Positions 17,941-27,117 of a stretch of DNA of 64,000 nucleotides are shown in pieces. How positions within the stretch are numbered: position 1 is the stretch's first letter; each line of letters starts with the position of its first letter. The stretch is taken from contig JAHJOO010000050.1 in NCBI GenBank assembly GCA_018820275.1, positions 113,211-177,210 of the forward strand, given 5' to 3'. Source of the stretch: Alphaproteobacteria bacterium. GTDB lineage: Bacteria; Pseudomonadota; Alphaproteobacteria; Caulobacterales; Caulobacteraceae. The notes beneath the pieces are model-generated. The model searched no databases, was not told the DNA's origin, and saw only the letters and a list, made by a program, of their open reading frames with translations. The position numbers and the translations under genes were made by a program.

Positions 17941-19181
17941 TCCGCGTCGCCTTTCCCCTGATCGGCGGCCGCATCTGGACGGGCGGCTACAACTACCTGC
18001 TGAACCTGCTGCGCGTGGTCCAGACCCGCGCGCCCGGCCGCATCACTCCGGTGGTCCTGTTCGGTCCCGACGCGCCCGTCGAGGATCACGCGCCGTTTGC
18101 CGCCATCCCCGGGGTGGAGATCGTGGTCGATCCGGCCTTCGGCGCGGCGGGCAAGTCCCGGCGCATCGCCCTGGCCCTGACGCTGGGCCTGGATGCCGGG
18201 GCGGCGCGGGTCTTCGCCGCGCAACGCATCGACGTCGTGTTCGAGGCCGCGCAGTTCTACGGCTGGCGCCTGCGCGTGCCGGCCGTGGCCTGGATCCCCG
18301 ATTTCCAGCACCGGTACCTGACCCATCTGTTCTCGCCCCTGGCCCGGCTCAAGCGCGCCGTCGGGTTCAACGTCCAGGTCGCGTCGGGCCGCCGCATCAT
18401 GCTCAGCAGCGAGGACGCCCGCGCCGATTGCGAGCGGTTCCACCCCGCCTCGCGTGGCAAGACCGCCGTGGTCCCCTTCGCCATTCCGGCAGAGCAGCCC
18501 GTCGACGCCGTGGCCGCGCGGGCGGCGGCGGACCGCCATGGTCTGCCGCAGGACTTCTTCTTCCTGCCCAACCAGTTCTGGCTGCACAAGAACCACGCGG
18601 TGGTGATCGAGGCCCTGGCCCTGCTGAAGGCCGGGGGGCGGGACGTGGTGGTCGCGGCGTCCGGAAATCCGGTCGACCCGCGCGACCCCGCGCATTTCGA
18701 CCGGCTTATGGCCCGTGCCGCCGAACTGGGGGTCAGCGACCTGTTCCGGCCCCTCGGTCTGATCCCCTATGGCGACATCGCCCTGCTGATGCGGGCGTCG
18801 CGGGCCCTGATCAATCCCTCCCTTTTCGAGGGCTGGAGCACGACGGTGGAGGAAGCCAAGGCGACCGGCACGCCGATGATCCTGTCGAACCTCGGGGTTC
18901 ACCGCGAGCAGGCGGGGGGAGAGGCGACCTTTTTCGATCCCCGGGATCCCGCGTCGCTGGCCGATGCGATCACTGCCGCCGCCGCCGCTGACGACGACGG
19001 GGCGCGCCGCCGGGCCGCAGCCGAGGCTCCCGCCCGCGCCGAAGCCTGCTGCCGGGATTTCGCCGCGGCATTCGTCGCGCTGGTTGACAGCGTGAGTGAC
19101 GGATCGACGCCTTCGCAGCGAACAGTGCGAACGCGCCGCATCAACCATGATGGGAGAGGGGCGACCCGCGGCGTCGAATAG
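17937..19181 (+). CDS. Glycosyltransferase family 1/4 (GT-B fold)
   Basis: A 414-residue enzyme. The N-terminal half starts with IRVAFPLIGGRIWTGGYNYL. The C-terminal half has FFLPNQFWLHKNHAVVIEAL and the donor-binding NPSLFEGWSTTVEEAKATGTP (the E-x7-E style motif). This is a retaining GT-B transferase using a nucleotide sugar. It ends the tightly overlapped block 14693-19181. The last 25 residues are polar and weakly conserved in character. Confidence 0.9.
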   Translation: MIRVAFPLIGGRIWTGGYNYLLNLLRVVQTRAPGRITPVVLFGPDAPVEDHAPFAAIPGVEIVVDPAFGAAGKSRRIALALTLGLDAGAARVFAAQRIDVVFEAAQFYGWRLRVPAVAWIPDFQHRYLTHLFSPLARLKRAVGFNVQVASGRRIMLSSEDARADCERFHPASRGKTAVVPFAIPAEQPVDAVAARAAADRHGLPQDFFFLPNQFWLHKNHAVVIEALALLKAGGRDVVVAASGNPVDPRDPAHFDRLMARAAELGVSDLFRPLGLIPYGDIALLMRASRALINPSLFEGWSTTVEEAKATGTPMILSNLGVHREQAGGEATFFDPRDPASLADAITAAAAADDDGARRRAAAEAPARAEACCRDFAAAFVALVDSVSDGSTPSQRTVRTRRINHDGRGATRGVE

Positions 19182-19544
19182 GATCGGCGAGGAAGCCGCC
19201 GGGTCATCGAACATGCACAAGCTTTGCGTATCCTCGCATCCCGACTTATCGCCCGCGAGACATTCGTGCAGGGAGAGTCACTCGCCATCCCCCTGGAGAG
19301 TTGTTATGCCGCAGCGATTGGAGGAGGCGCGGGTTCATTTCGGACAAACGACGCGAGCCTTGGCTGGCCGTCCCGGGTGGAAGCGGCTCCAGTCCGCGGC
19401 TGCAGGGCGGCCCGGCACACCGTTGGCATCCCTTCCCCCGGATTGGCACCGCAACATTTCCACTTGGCCCAGAGGCGATTTCGTTGAAGACCCTCATGCC
19501 CGCATGTGTCGCTTGGGCAAAACTCCTCCTCGTTGAGAGAATTC
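19182..19544. other. Intergenic region at a composition change
   Basis: A 363-base gap between the GC-rich transferase block and the more AT-rich FkbM/flippase block. A short frame from ATG 19306 (76 codons, with GGAGAG upstream) is open, but it has no recognisable domain and I do not call it. GAGAG at about 19534 is the ribosome site of the next gene. I see no terminator or operator. Confidence 0.4.
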
Positions 19545-20426
19545 ATGATTGATCTGGTGTCGCTTAAGCAGTCCAAGACAGCACGGCGTGTGCTCGCGGG
19601 GCCGATCGCCCTCAGGAGGCAATGGAGCAAGGTTCAGGAGCGAGCGGCCAACCAGGTCCTCGACCGGGTCGCACTCGCTTGCCGGGAGGATCTGGTCGTT
19701 GCGGTTCCTGAACATTTCGGTGAGTTCGCGCTCTCACCCAAGTCTCATCTGGCCCGGCGGATTCTCCGCCATGGGGTCTTTGAGCCGGAGATCGCCGAAC
19801 TTTACTACAAGCGAATTGTTCCTGATCGCGACGTGATCGACGTTGGCGCAAATGTGGGATTTTTCACGGTTGGGGGTGCCAAGCATCTGAAGACCGGAAG
19901 AGTCCTGGCGGTCGAGCCCACCCCGGGTGCCTTCGCCCGCTTGCTTCGGAACGTGAATCACAACGACGTCGCAAACAAAGTCATCCTCCACAACGGCCTG
20001 CTTTCCTCAGCGCCCGGCGAGCATGAATTTCACTCCATTGAGGGGATGGAAGAATACTCTTCAATGGGCCGCCTCACGCATCCGTCGACGACAGGAACGG
20101 ACAGTCGATCTGTAAAAGTGCAGGCCGTCCGCCTCGACGACCTTGTTGAGATGCATGGCCTTCGACCTGCGCTGATCAAGGTTGACGTGGAAGGGGCCGA
20201 GCATTTGGTCTTCAGCGGGGCTGTCGAAACCCTCAAGAAGCACAGGCCATGCGTGATCTCGGAGTTGTCAGATCCCTTGTTGCGCAACCTGGGCGGGACC
20301 GCGGAAGAGGTTGTGTCCTTCTTTGAGGGGCTCGGCTACCGCGTGACGGATCCTGCCAACCCGAAGGCGCGTCCGGGGCAGCGGAGCTTTGGAGACATTC
20401 TTTGCGTGCCGGTCGAGGCAGGCTGA
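19545..20426 (+). CDS. FkbM-family methyltransferase
   Basis: A 293-residue protein with VIDVGANVGFFTVGGA (SAM loop), AVEPTPGAFARLLRNV, LIKVDVEGAEHLVFSGA and CVISEL. These are the core motifs of FkbM-type O-methyltransferases, common in glycan loci. It would methylate a hydroxyl of a sugar residue. The start ATG 19545 has GAGAG at ideal spacing; the frame extends to 19506 without better signals. A second, different FkbM gene follows 22 bases later. Confidence 0.86.
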   Translation: MIDLVSLKQSKTARRVLAGPIALRRQWSKVQERAANQVLDRVALACREDLVVAVPEHFGEFALSPKSHLARRILRHGVFEPEIAELYYKRIVPDRDVIDVGANVGFFTVGGAKHLKTGRVLAVEPTPGAFARLLRNVNHNDVANKVILHNGLLSSAPGEHEFHSIEGMEEYSSMGRLTHPSTTGTDSRSVKVQAVRLDDLVEMHGLRPALIKVDVEGAEHLVFSGAVETLKKHRPCVISELSDPLLRNLGGTAEEVVSFFEGLGYRVTDPANPKARPGQRSFGDILCVPVEAG

Positions 20427-20448
20427 TCAAACCGTGGGAACGCAAGAC

Positions 20449-21180
20449 ATGCTCCAAGCTATTCAGGCAGAGACCAACCGGCTGCTCCGGTCGATCGGAT
20501 ACGAGATTTCCCGGTACAATGGTGCCAGTCCGGGCTTCCAGGAACGCGCGGCCCTGACCGATCCGGAAGTCGATACCGTCATCGACGTCGGTGGAAATGA
20601 GGGGCAATTTGGCCGGAGAATCAGAAAGATCGTGCCTTCTGTTCCCATGGTGTCGTTCGAGCCTCTGCCCAAGGCCTTCGCACGCCTGCAGGCCTCTGCA
20701 GCGCGAGAGCCGAACTGGACCGCGTTCAATGTGGGGCTGGGTCGCAGTTCAGAAGTCATGGAACTGATCGTTTCTGAGAACGATCAGTGCAGCTCATTTT
20801 TGCAGGTCGCGGATGAATGCGTCGACGTGGTCGAGCAGAGTCGCCCCGTGGGAAGGATTGAGGTCGCTGTCGACCCCATCGACAAGTATGTCGACCACTT
20901 TGGTCGCTCCGTGTACATGAAAATCGATACGCAAGGCTTCGAGATGGAGGTCCTGTCGGGCGCCATGCTCACGCTTCGGCGGGCGAAGTACGTGTTCGTG
21001 GAGCTTTCGTTCATTCCTCTATACAAGGATGCGCCCCTCGCTCACGAAGTGATGGCCTGGATGCAAAACCAGGGATTTGAAGTGATTAGTTTCATTCCAG
21101 GGTTTAGTGATCTCGCGCGCGCGCGCATGCTTCAAGCTGACGTCCTCTTCGCCAGGAGAGACGTCCCCCCGCCGCAATAG
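20449..21180 (+). CDS. FkbM-family methyltransferase (second copy)
   Basis: A 243-residue FkbM-type enzyme: VIDVGGNEGQFGRRIR (SAM loop), SFEPLPKAFARLQ, MKIDTQGFEMEVLSGA and FVELSFIPLY. It resembles its upstream neighbour in motifs but differs widely in sequence, so it is not a recent duplicate. It may methylate another hydroxyl or another sugar. The start is ambiguous: GTG 20434 and ATG 20449 are in frame; I chose the ATG. Confidence 0.84.
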   Translation: MLQAIQAETNRLLRSIGYEISRYNGASPGFQERAALTDPEVDTVIDVGGNEGQFGRRIRKIVPSVPMVSFEPLPKAFARLQASAAREPNWTAFNVGLGRSSEVMELIVSENDQCSSFLQVADECVDVVEQSRPVGRIEVAVDPIDKYVDHFGRSVYMKIDTQGFEMEVLSGAMLTLRRAKYVFVELSFIPLYKDAPLAHEVMAWMQNQGFEVISFIPGFSDLARARMLQADVLFARRDVPPPQ

Positions 21181-21345
21181 CCGCTAAGGGAGTGCGGTTC
21201 GGCGGGGCCCCGGCGCGTGGGGTTGGGCTATCCCGGGGCCGCGCCAAAGGGCAAGCTTATGGGCATCAATGCGTTGCGAGGCCCGGCAGGACCGCGTGAC
21301 TGTGGCGAGCAGGCGCGTGTGCCGGCGGATCAGGGGGAATATTCA

Positions 21346-22335
21346 GTGCGGGTCATGCTAGTCGCAAAGAGCTTGGCCGGACATCGCCGAGAGTACCTTG
21401 AGGTGGTTCAAGACGCCTGTCGTAGTCGGGGGATCTCTGAGGCCTGTGCGTCCGGATGGATGCCGACGCTCTTTCATTCTGGTCCGGTTATGTTCCTGAT
21501 GATTGAGGAGGACTTTATCGGCTACTTCCTCGCCTCCGTCGTGCGGGCGGCCTTGGGCCGCAGGACGGTAGGTCTGCTTTTCAGGGGCCGGGAGGCAGCG
21601 CTGGGAGGAACGTTTCGTATGCGACTGAAGCGGGCCTTGTTGAAGGCGTTGCGCCAAACTCCCAAGAGTACGTCGTTGTCGATCGTTCCGTTCAGCATTG
21701 AGCCGCGCCTGGCGGAGGTTGCCGATGGTTGGATTGATGATATCCAGCTTTGGGACGTCGAGGACCTCGTGCCGCCCCCAAGCCGGCTGTCCGGACAACT
21801 CGTCGACATGGCCGCGGGCCGCGGGCTGGTCGTCAGTTTGGGTGCTCAGAGCGCCTCGAAGGGCTTGGATTTCTTCACTTCTGCCTGGTGCAGTGATCCG
21901 GATCTGCGCGATCGGTGGCTTTTCGTCGTCGCAGGAGAGGTCGGACAGCATGATCCGGCCCAGACTGAGCGGTTTTCATCACTCGGCGGCGTGATAGTTG
22001 ACAGATTGCTGTCGGATGCCGAGTTGGCGTCCTTGTATGCTGTCGCAAGCGTCGTGTGGGTGATTTACTCCCCTGAGTATAATCAGGCGTCCGGCATATT
22101 CGGACGGGCCGTCCAGTATGACCGGCCCATTCTGGTGCGGCGCGGAGCGGCCATCGAGTCGCATGCCATCGAGCTGGGTGCCCGCGCGGTGGCGGTGGAT
22201 TTTGGCGAAGTTTCTCAGGTGCCCGGCGCGCTTTCGGCGGCGGTTGCTCTGACCACCATCCCCCATGTGAATATCGAGGCGATGCGCCGAAGTAACTTGG
22301 GGCGTATTTTTTCAGCCCTGCAGGGGCGTAATTGA
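21346..22335 (+). CDS. Glycosyltransferase-like protein (GT-B type)
   Basis: About 329 residues beginning MLVAKSLAGHRREYL. A C-terminal half has GLVVSLGAQSASKGLDFF, WLFVVAGEVG and YSPEYNQASGIFGRAVQYDRPILV, typical of the donor-sugar domain of GT-B enzymes. Its N-terminal half is divergent, so the call rests on the C-terminal half. I chose GTG 21346 because AGGGGGA lies eight bases upstream; the frame is open to 21217. It overlaps the flippase start by one base. Confidence 0.72.
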   Translation: MRVMLVAKSLAGHRREYLEVVQDACRSRGISEACASGWMPTLFHSGPVMFLMIEEDFIGYFLASVVRAALGRRTVGLLFRGREAALGGTFRMRLKRALLKALRQTPKSTSLSIVPFSIEPRLAEVADGWIDDIQLWDVEDLVPPPSRLSGQLVDMAAGRGLVVSLGAQSASKGLDFFTSAWCSDPDLRDRWLFVVAGEVGQHDPAQTERFSSLGGVIVDRLLSDAELASLYAVASVVWVIYSPEYNQASGIFGRAVQYDRPILVRRGAAIESHAIELGARAVAVDFGEVSQVPGALSAAVALTTIPHVNIEAMRRSNLGRIFSALQGRN

Positions 22336-23699
22336 TGAGGGTTGGGCGGAATGCGTCATGGAATATAGCTGAGGTCGCTTCTTCTACAGTATCCCTGTTT
22401 CTTCTTCTGAAGATAATTGTATCCGCATTGGGGGTCGAAGGCGTCGGCGTTTGGTCGCTTGTCTTGGCGACGACATCGCTTGCCCGACTTGCCGATGTTG
22501 GCGTCGCCGGGGGCTTGGGAAAGTTCGTAGCGGAAGCCTCGGCCCGTCATGGGCTGGTTGACGAGGCGGGACCGAAGCCGATCGAGTTCGTCGAAACTGC
22601 CCTCCTGGTCACCGTCCTGTTTTACGCTTTGGTCGCGGCCCTTGCCCATTGGCCGGCGTCGCAGGCACTGGCTCTGGTGCTCGATCAGGGTGCGAGACAG
22701 CAGGCACTGGCCCTTCTTCCCTTCGCCTTGGCATCTCTCGTCACGGCAGGTGGAAGTGCTGTGATGGGTTCAGCCTTGCTCGGATTGAATCGCAGCGACA
22801 TGAAAAGCCAGATCGTGATTGCCGGCTTCTGCATCCAACTGGCACTCACCGCGGCATTCGTGCCCCGCTTCGGCCTGCCTGGGGTCGCCGTCGCTCAGAT
22901 CGTTCAAGGTCTCTTCGTGATCGCCGCCGGATGGTTTGCGTCTTGCTGGCAGGCAGAGGGACGGCTCACACTTCGCGTGCCCTGCAAAGTAACGCCGGCC
23001 CTGCTCCGCCCCCTGGCGAGTTTTGGCATTCGCTTGCAGGCCGTAAATCTTGCAGCCTTGCTTTACGACCCTATCGTGAAGTTCCTCATTGCGGCTGTTG
23101 GCGGCACGGCAGCGTTGGGCGTCTTCGAAATGGCGTTTCGCCTTGTTACGCAATCACGCCAATTGCTCGCCGCTCCGTCTCAAAATCTGCTTCCACTATA
23201 TGTGCATGCGATTGAATCGAGGCGACCATTGGCTGAATTGTATGGACCTGCGGTCGTTGTCTTGGCAGCCTTGTCAGTTGGCGGTTTGTCGTTGTTGACG
23301 ATATCAACTCCGCTGATAAGCCTGATTTGGCTGGGCAGAGTCGAACCTCTCATGGCGATATTTGTGGGGGTGTTGTCCGTGGGGTGGACTCTCAACACGT
23401 TGGCTATCCCCGCGTTCTATATTGGACTCGCGACGGGTCGATTGAGATGGAACATTGCTGGAAGCGTGGCGGCCACGATGTTGGCGTGCCTTCTGGGATG
23501 GTCCATGGGAGAGGTTTGGGGCCCCTTGGGGGTTGTGGTGGGGGCGTCGATGGCAATCGGTCTTGGCGCGTTACTGCTGATATTTGGAAACACACTTGCG
23601 GCCCACATCAAGCCTTTTCCAGGCATTGGCGACGTCAGGTATGTCTGGGACTACTTGGGGGGGCTGTGCCACAAGCTTGTTCGTGCGGTCAGACATTAG
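22335..23699 (+). CDS. Polysaccharide flippase (Wzx/MATE-like)
   Basis: A 454-residue protein with about twelve to fourteen hydrophobic helices in the pattern of the oligosaccharidyl-lipid flippase family. It starts with a SWNIAEVASSTVSLFLLLK helix, and a GLGKFVAEASARHG segment follows the first helices. It would move the undecaprenyl-linked repeat unit to the periplasm for the Wzy-like protein at 13328. The DNA is AT-richer than the locus average (43 % GC in 22381-22440). The ATG at 22335 shares a base with the preceding TGA. Confidence 0.83.
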   Translation: MRVGRNASWNIAEVASSTVSLFLLLKIIVSALGVEGVGVWSLVLATTSLARLADVGVAGGLGKFVAEASARHGLVDEAGPKPIEFVETALLVTVLFYALVAALAHWPASQALALVLDQGARQQALALLPFALASLVTAGGSAVMGSALLGLNRSDMKSQIVIAGFCIQLALTAAFVPRFGLPGVAVAQIVQGLFVIAAGWFASCWQAEGRLTLRVPCKVTPALLRPLASFGIRLQAVNLAALLYDPIVKFLIAAVGGTAALGVFEMAFRLVTQSRQLLAAPSQNLLPLYVHAIESRRPLAELYGPAVVVLAALSVGGLSLLTISTPLISLIWLGRVEPLMAIFVGVLSVGWTLNTLAIPAFYIGLATGRLRWNIAGSVAATMLACLLGWSMGEVWGPLGVVVGASMAIGLGALLLIFGNTLAAHIKPFPGIGDVRYVWDYLGGLCHKLVRAVRH

Positions 23700-23845
23700 G
23701 TGACGAGCGCAGTCGGAACGCTCATATCCGTTCGAGCGCCGGCTATCCGGTCTAGGCCGGGTTCCGCCGCGGGAGGATGCCGCTTTTCGAGCGTCCCCTT
23801 ACGCCGCCACCGGGAACGTATCGGCTCACGCCTCCGGGCCGAGGA

Positions 23846-25345
23846 CTAGACTTCCTGGTTGTACGCCCCGACCTGCGGATGGCGGGCCAGTCGCGGCTTC
23901 ACCTCTTCCCGGAACAGGGCCCGCATGTCGTGTTCTGACCGCATGCTCTCGACCACCACCACCAGCTCGGGCTTGTTCGACGAGGCGCGGACGAGGACCC
24001 AGGAGCCGTCGTCCAGGTGCACGCGCGCGCCGTTGACGGTCAACACCTCGACGACCCTTCGGCCCAGAATGGACCCTCCGGCGTCGGCGAGGGCCTGGTA
24101 CTCCGCGACGACCTTGTCCAGCACGCCGTATTTCAGCTCATCGTCGCAGTGCGGAGACATCGTCATCGACGTCCACGCGGCGGGCAGGGCGGCCTTGAGT
24201 TCGGAAAGCTTCCGGCCCGGGTTCCGGTCCAGCATGGCCAGGACCGCGCCCGCGGCGACCAGGCCGTCGTCATAGCCCCGCCCCAGCGGGGCGTTGAAGA
24301 AGAAGTGGCCGGATTTCTCGAAGCCGGCCAAGGCCCCCAGTTCCGCCGTCTTGCGCTTGATGTAGCTGTGGCCGGTCTTCCAGTAGACCGTCTTCGCCCC
24401 GTTGGCCTTCAGGACCTCGTCGGTCTTGTACAGCCCGGTCGACTTCACATCGACGACGAAGGTGGCATCGGGATGCAGGGCGGACAGGTCACGGCCGAGA
24501 AGCAGTCCGATCTTGTCCGCATAGATTTCCTCACCGCTGTCGTCCACCACCCCGCAGCGATCTCCGTCGCCGTCGAAGCCCAACGCCAGGTCGGCTCCGG
24601 TCTCCCGCACCTTCGCCGCCATGGCGCTCAGCATGGCGTGGTCTTCGGGGTTCGGATTGTACTTCGGAAACGTCCAGTCCAGATCGACGTCCATTTCAAT
24701 CACGTCGGCCCCCATGCGGCGCAGGGCCTCGGGGGCGAACGCGCCGGCCGTGCCGTTCCCGCAGGCGGCCACCACCCTGATCGGCCGGGTCAGCCGGACG
24801 CCCGAGGAGACCTCGTCGATATAGCGTTCCCGGAAGTCGTCTACCCGCGTCAAGGCACCGCCCGGACGTGCCACGCCTTCGCCGCCAAGCACGATGGCCT
24901 TCAGGCGCCCGACCTCGTCGGGACCGAAGGTGAGGGGCGGCTGAGCGCCCATCTTGACCCCGGTCCAGCCGTTCTCGTTGTGGCTGGCCGTCACCATGGC
25001 GACGCAGGGGGCCTCCAGCGCGAACTGGGCGAAATAGGCGCACGGCGACAATGCGAGGCCGATGTCCAGAACCTCCATCCCGCCCTCGAGCAACCCCAGG
25101 GTCAGGGCCTGCTTCACGCTCAGGGAATAGGATCTGAAGTCGTGCCCGACGACGATGCGCGGCTTCTGGCCGATCTCGTGGATGTACGTGGCCAGCCCGA
25201 GGCCCAGCGCCTGGATCCCGAGAAGGTTGATCTCCTCCCCCAATATCCAGCGCGCATCGTACTCCCGAAAGCCGGTCGGCTTCACCAGGGGCACCGTCTC
25301 ATAGTCTGCGGTGTTCGATTGGATCTGGGGGCGAGGGATTTTCAT
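23846..25345 (-). CDS. manB: Phosphomannomutase/phosphoglucomutase
   Basis: A 499-residue alpha-D-phosphohexomutase. It has FREYDARW, the phosphoserine loop TASHNENGWTG, the metal loop FDGDGDRCGVVD and the C-terminal phosphate-binding VRASSNKPELVVVVE. It interconverts hexose-6- and hexose-1-phosphates and supplies mannose-1-phosphate to the GDP-mannose fusion enzyme and possibly glucose-1-phosphate for UDP-glucose. AlgC-like dual specificity is common in this group; the symbol is by analogy. It is probably co-oriented with ugd upstream. Confidence 0.92.
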   Translation of the reverse strand: MKIPRPQIQSNTADYETVPLVKPTGFREYDARWILGEEINLLGIQALGLGLATYIHEIGQKPRIVVGHDFRSYSLSVKQALTLGLLEGGMEVLDIGLALSPCAYFAQFALEAPCVAMVTASHNENGWTGVKMGAQPPLTFGPDEVGRLKAIVLGGEGVARPGGALTRVDDFRERYIDEVSSGVRLTRPIRVVAACGNGTAGAFAPEALRRMGADVIEMDVDLDWTFPKYNPNPEDHAMLSAMAAKVRETGADLALGFDGDGDRCGVVDDSGEEIYADKIGLLLGRDLSALHPDATFVVDVKSTGLYKTDEVLKANGAKTVYWKTGHSYIKRKTAELGALAGFEKSGHFFFNAPLGRGYDDGLVAAGAVLAMLDRNPGRKLSELKAALPAAWTSMTMSPHCDDELKYGVLDKVVAEYQALADAGGSILGRRVVEVLTVNGARVHLDDGSWVLVRASSNKPELVVVVESMRSEHDMRALFREEVKPRLARHPQVGAYNQEV

Positions 25346-25458
25346 GGCGACCTTGGAACGACTTCAGGTGCGGACCCCGCAGCGTAGGGGCGAAGTATGA
25401 CCGATCGACATCGGCTGCGGCGCGGAAACGGGGCGCGGGCGCGCGCGAACATGCGCCG

Positions 25459-26781
25459 TCAGGCGCGGCCGATCGAGGAATAGGCGAACCCCCGCGCCCG
25501 CATCTCGTCGGCGCGGTAGACGTTGCGCAGGTCGACCATCACCGGGGCGGCCATGGCCGACTTGACCCGCTCCAGATCCAGCGCACGGAACTGGTCCCAC
25601 TCCGTCACGATCACCGCCGCGTGGGCGCCCGCCAGCGCCTCATACGGCCCCTCGGCGAAGACCACGTCGGTCAGCAGCTTGCCCGCCTCGTGCATGCCCT
25701 CGGGGTCGAAGGCCTGCACCGTCGCCCCCGCGGCCGTCAGCGCCGGCACCAGATCCAGCGCGGGCGAGTCGCGCATGTCGTCGGTGTTCGGCTTGAACGT
25801 CAGCCCCAGCACGCCGATGGTCTTGCCCGCCAGATCGCCGCCGACCGCCGCCCGCACGCGGTCGATCATCGACTTCTTGCGGGCGTCGTTGACCTCGACT
25901 GTGGTCTCCACCAGCCGCACCGGCGCGCCGGCCTCCCGCGCCGTGTGCACCAGCGCCAGCGTGTCCTTGGGGAAGCAGCTGCCGCCATAGCCGGGGCCCG
26001 CGTGCAGGAATTTCGAGCCGATCCGGTTGTCCAGGCCGATGCCGCGCGCGACCTGCTGCACGTCGGCGCCGACGGCCTCGCACAGGTCCGCCATCTCGTT
26101 GATGAAGGTGATCTTCATCGCCAGGAAGGCGTTGGCCGCATATTTGATCAGCTCCGAGGTGCGCCGCGCCGTGAACAGCAGCGGGCTCTCGTTCAGGTTC
26201 AGCGGGCGGTACAGCTCCGACATCACCGCCCGGGCGCGGGCCCCCGTCGCGCCGTCGACGTCGTCGATGCCGATGACCACCCGGTCGGGCCGCTTGAAGT
26301 CCCCGATCGCCGCGCCCTCGCGCAGGAATTCCGGATTGGACACCACGGCGAAGTCGGCGTCGGGATTGGCCTTGCGGATGATCGCCTCGACGTCGTCGCC
26401 GGTGCCGACCGGCACGGTCGACTTGGTGACGATCACGGTGAAGCCCTCGATCAGGCCGGCGATCTCCTCGGCCGCGGCGTGGACGTAGGACAGGTCGGCG
26501 TGGCCCCCGCCCCGGCGCGTCGGCGTGCCCACGGCGATGAAGACGGCGTCGGCCTGGCGGATGGCCTCGGCACCCTCGACGGTGAAGAACAGCCGCCCGT
26601 CGCGCACGTTGGTCGCCACCAGATCGTCCAGACCGGGCTCGTAGATCGGCATCTCGCCGGCCTCCAGCCGCGCGATCTTCGACCCGTCCTTGTCGATGCA
26701 GGTGACCACGTGGCCGAAATCGGCGAAACAGGCCCCCGAGACCAGGCCGACGTAGCCCGTTCCGATCATCGCCACGCGCAT
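25459..26781 (-). CDS. ugd: UDP-glucose 6-dehydrogenase
   Basis: A 440-residue enzyme with VAMIGTGYVGLVSGACFADFG (NAD loop), VGTPTRRGG, NPEFLREG and the catalytic cysteine loop GYGGSCFPKDT. The C-terminal domain has LGLTFKPNTDDMRDSP. It oxidises UDP-glucose to UDP-glucuronate for uronic-acid-containing glycans. It lies upstream of the phosphohexomutase on the same strand with a 113-base gap, and both serve precursor supply. Confidence 0.96.
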   Translation of the reverse strand: MRVAMIGTGYVGLVSGACFADFGHVVTCIDKDGSKIARLEAGEMPIYEPGLDDLVATNVRDGRLFFTVEGAEAIRQADAVFIAVGTPTRRGGGHADLSYVHAAAEEIAGLIEGFTVIVTKSTVPVGTGDDVEAIIRKANPDADFAVVSNPEFLREGAAIGDFKRPDRVVIGIDDVDGATGARARAVMSELYRPLNLNESPLLFTARRTSELIKYAANAFLAMKITFINEMADLCEAVGADVQQVARGIGLDNRIGSKFLHAGPGYGGSCFPKDTLALVHTAREAGAPVRLVETTVEVNDARKKSMIDRVRAAVGGDLAGKTIGVLGLTFKPNTDDMRDSPALDLVPALTAAGATVQAFDPEGMHEAGKLLTDVVFAEGPYEALAGAHAAVIVTEWDQFRALDLERVKSAMAAPVMVDLRNVYRADEMRARGFAYSSIGRA

Positions 26782-27117
26782 GCGCTCGTCCCCCTTCAGG
26801 TTCGGGGCCTGTTAGCGGTCTCGATACCTAAAGGCTAGTTCGGGCGTGACCTCTTTCGGGCAGGGCCGGAGAATCGTCGGCGACTGTACCCCCGCGGTGT
26901 CATTGATACCTCAGGCGGATTCGCGACCGCTACGATCGGGGGCAGGCCATTGCGAGCAGGGAGTGGTGCGGCGACGGCGCCCGGGCGAAGGCTCGGGAGC
27001 TCGCGCAACCGACCTCTCCCTCGCGTTGAGTGGAGGACGGAGGTCCGTCGCCCGCCGCACACTTGCCGCGAACGAGCCCCCCCTCCATGCTGGTTTCCCA
27101 GCGCTGCGGGGTGGACT
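26782..27117. other. Intergenic region between ugd and the nucleotidyltransferase gene
   Basis: A 336-base divergent gap. GGGGTGG at about 27108 is a possible ribosome site for the downstream TTG start. The frame of the plus-strand gene stays open back to 26950, but that part reads as proline/arginine-rich sequence without domain character. I see no clear promoter or repeat. Confidence 0.4.

Noticed and set aside
19306..19536. A 76-codon frame with GGAGAG upstream
   Set aside because: It has no domain or hydrophobic pattern, and overlapping frames are equally open. I left it as intergenic.
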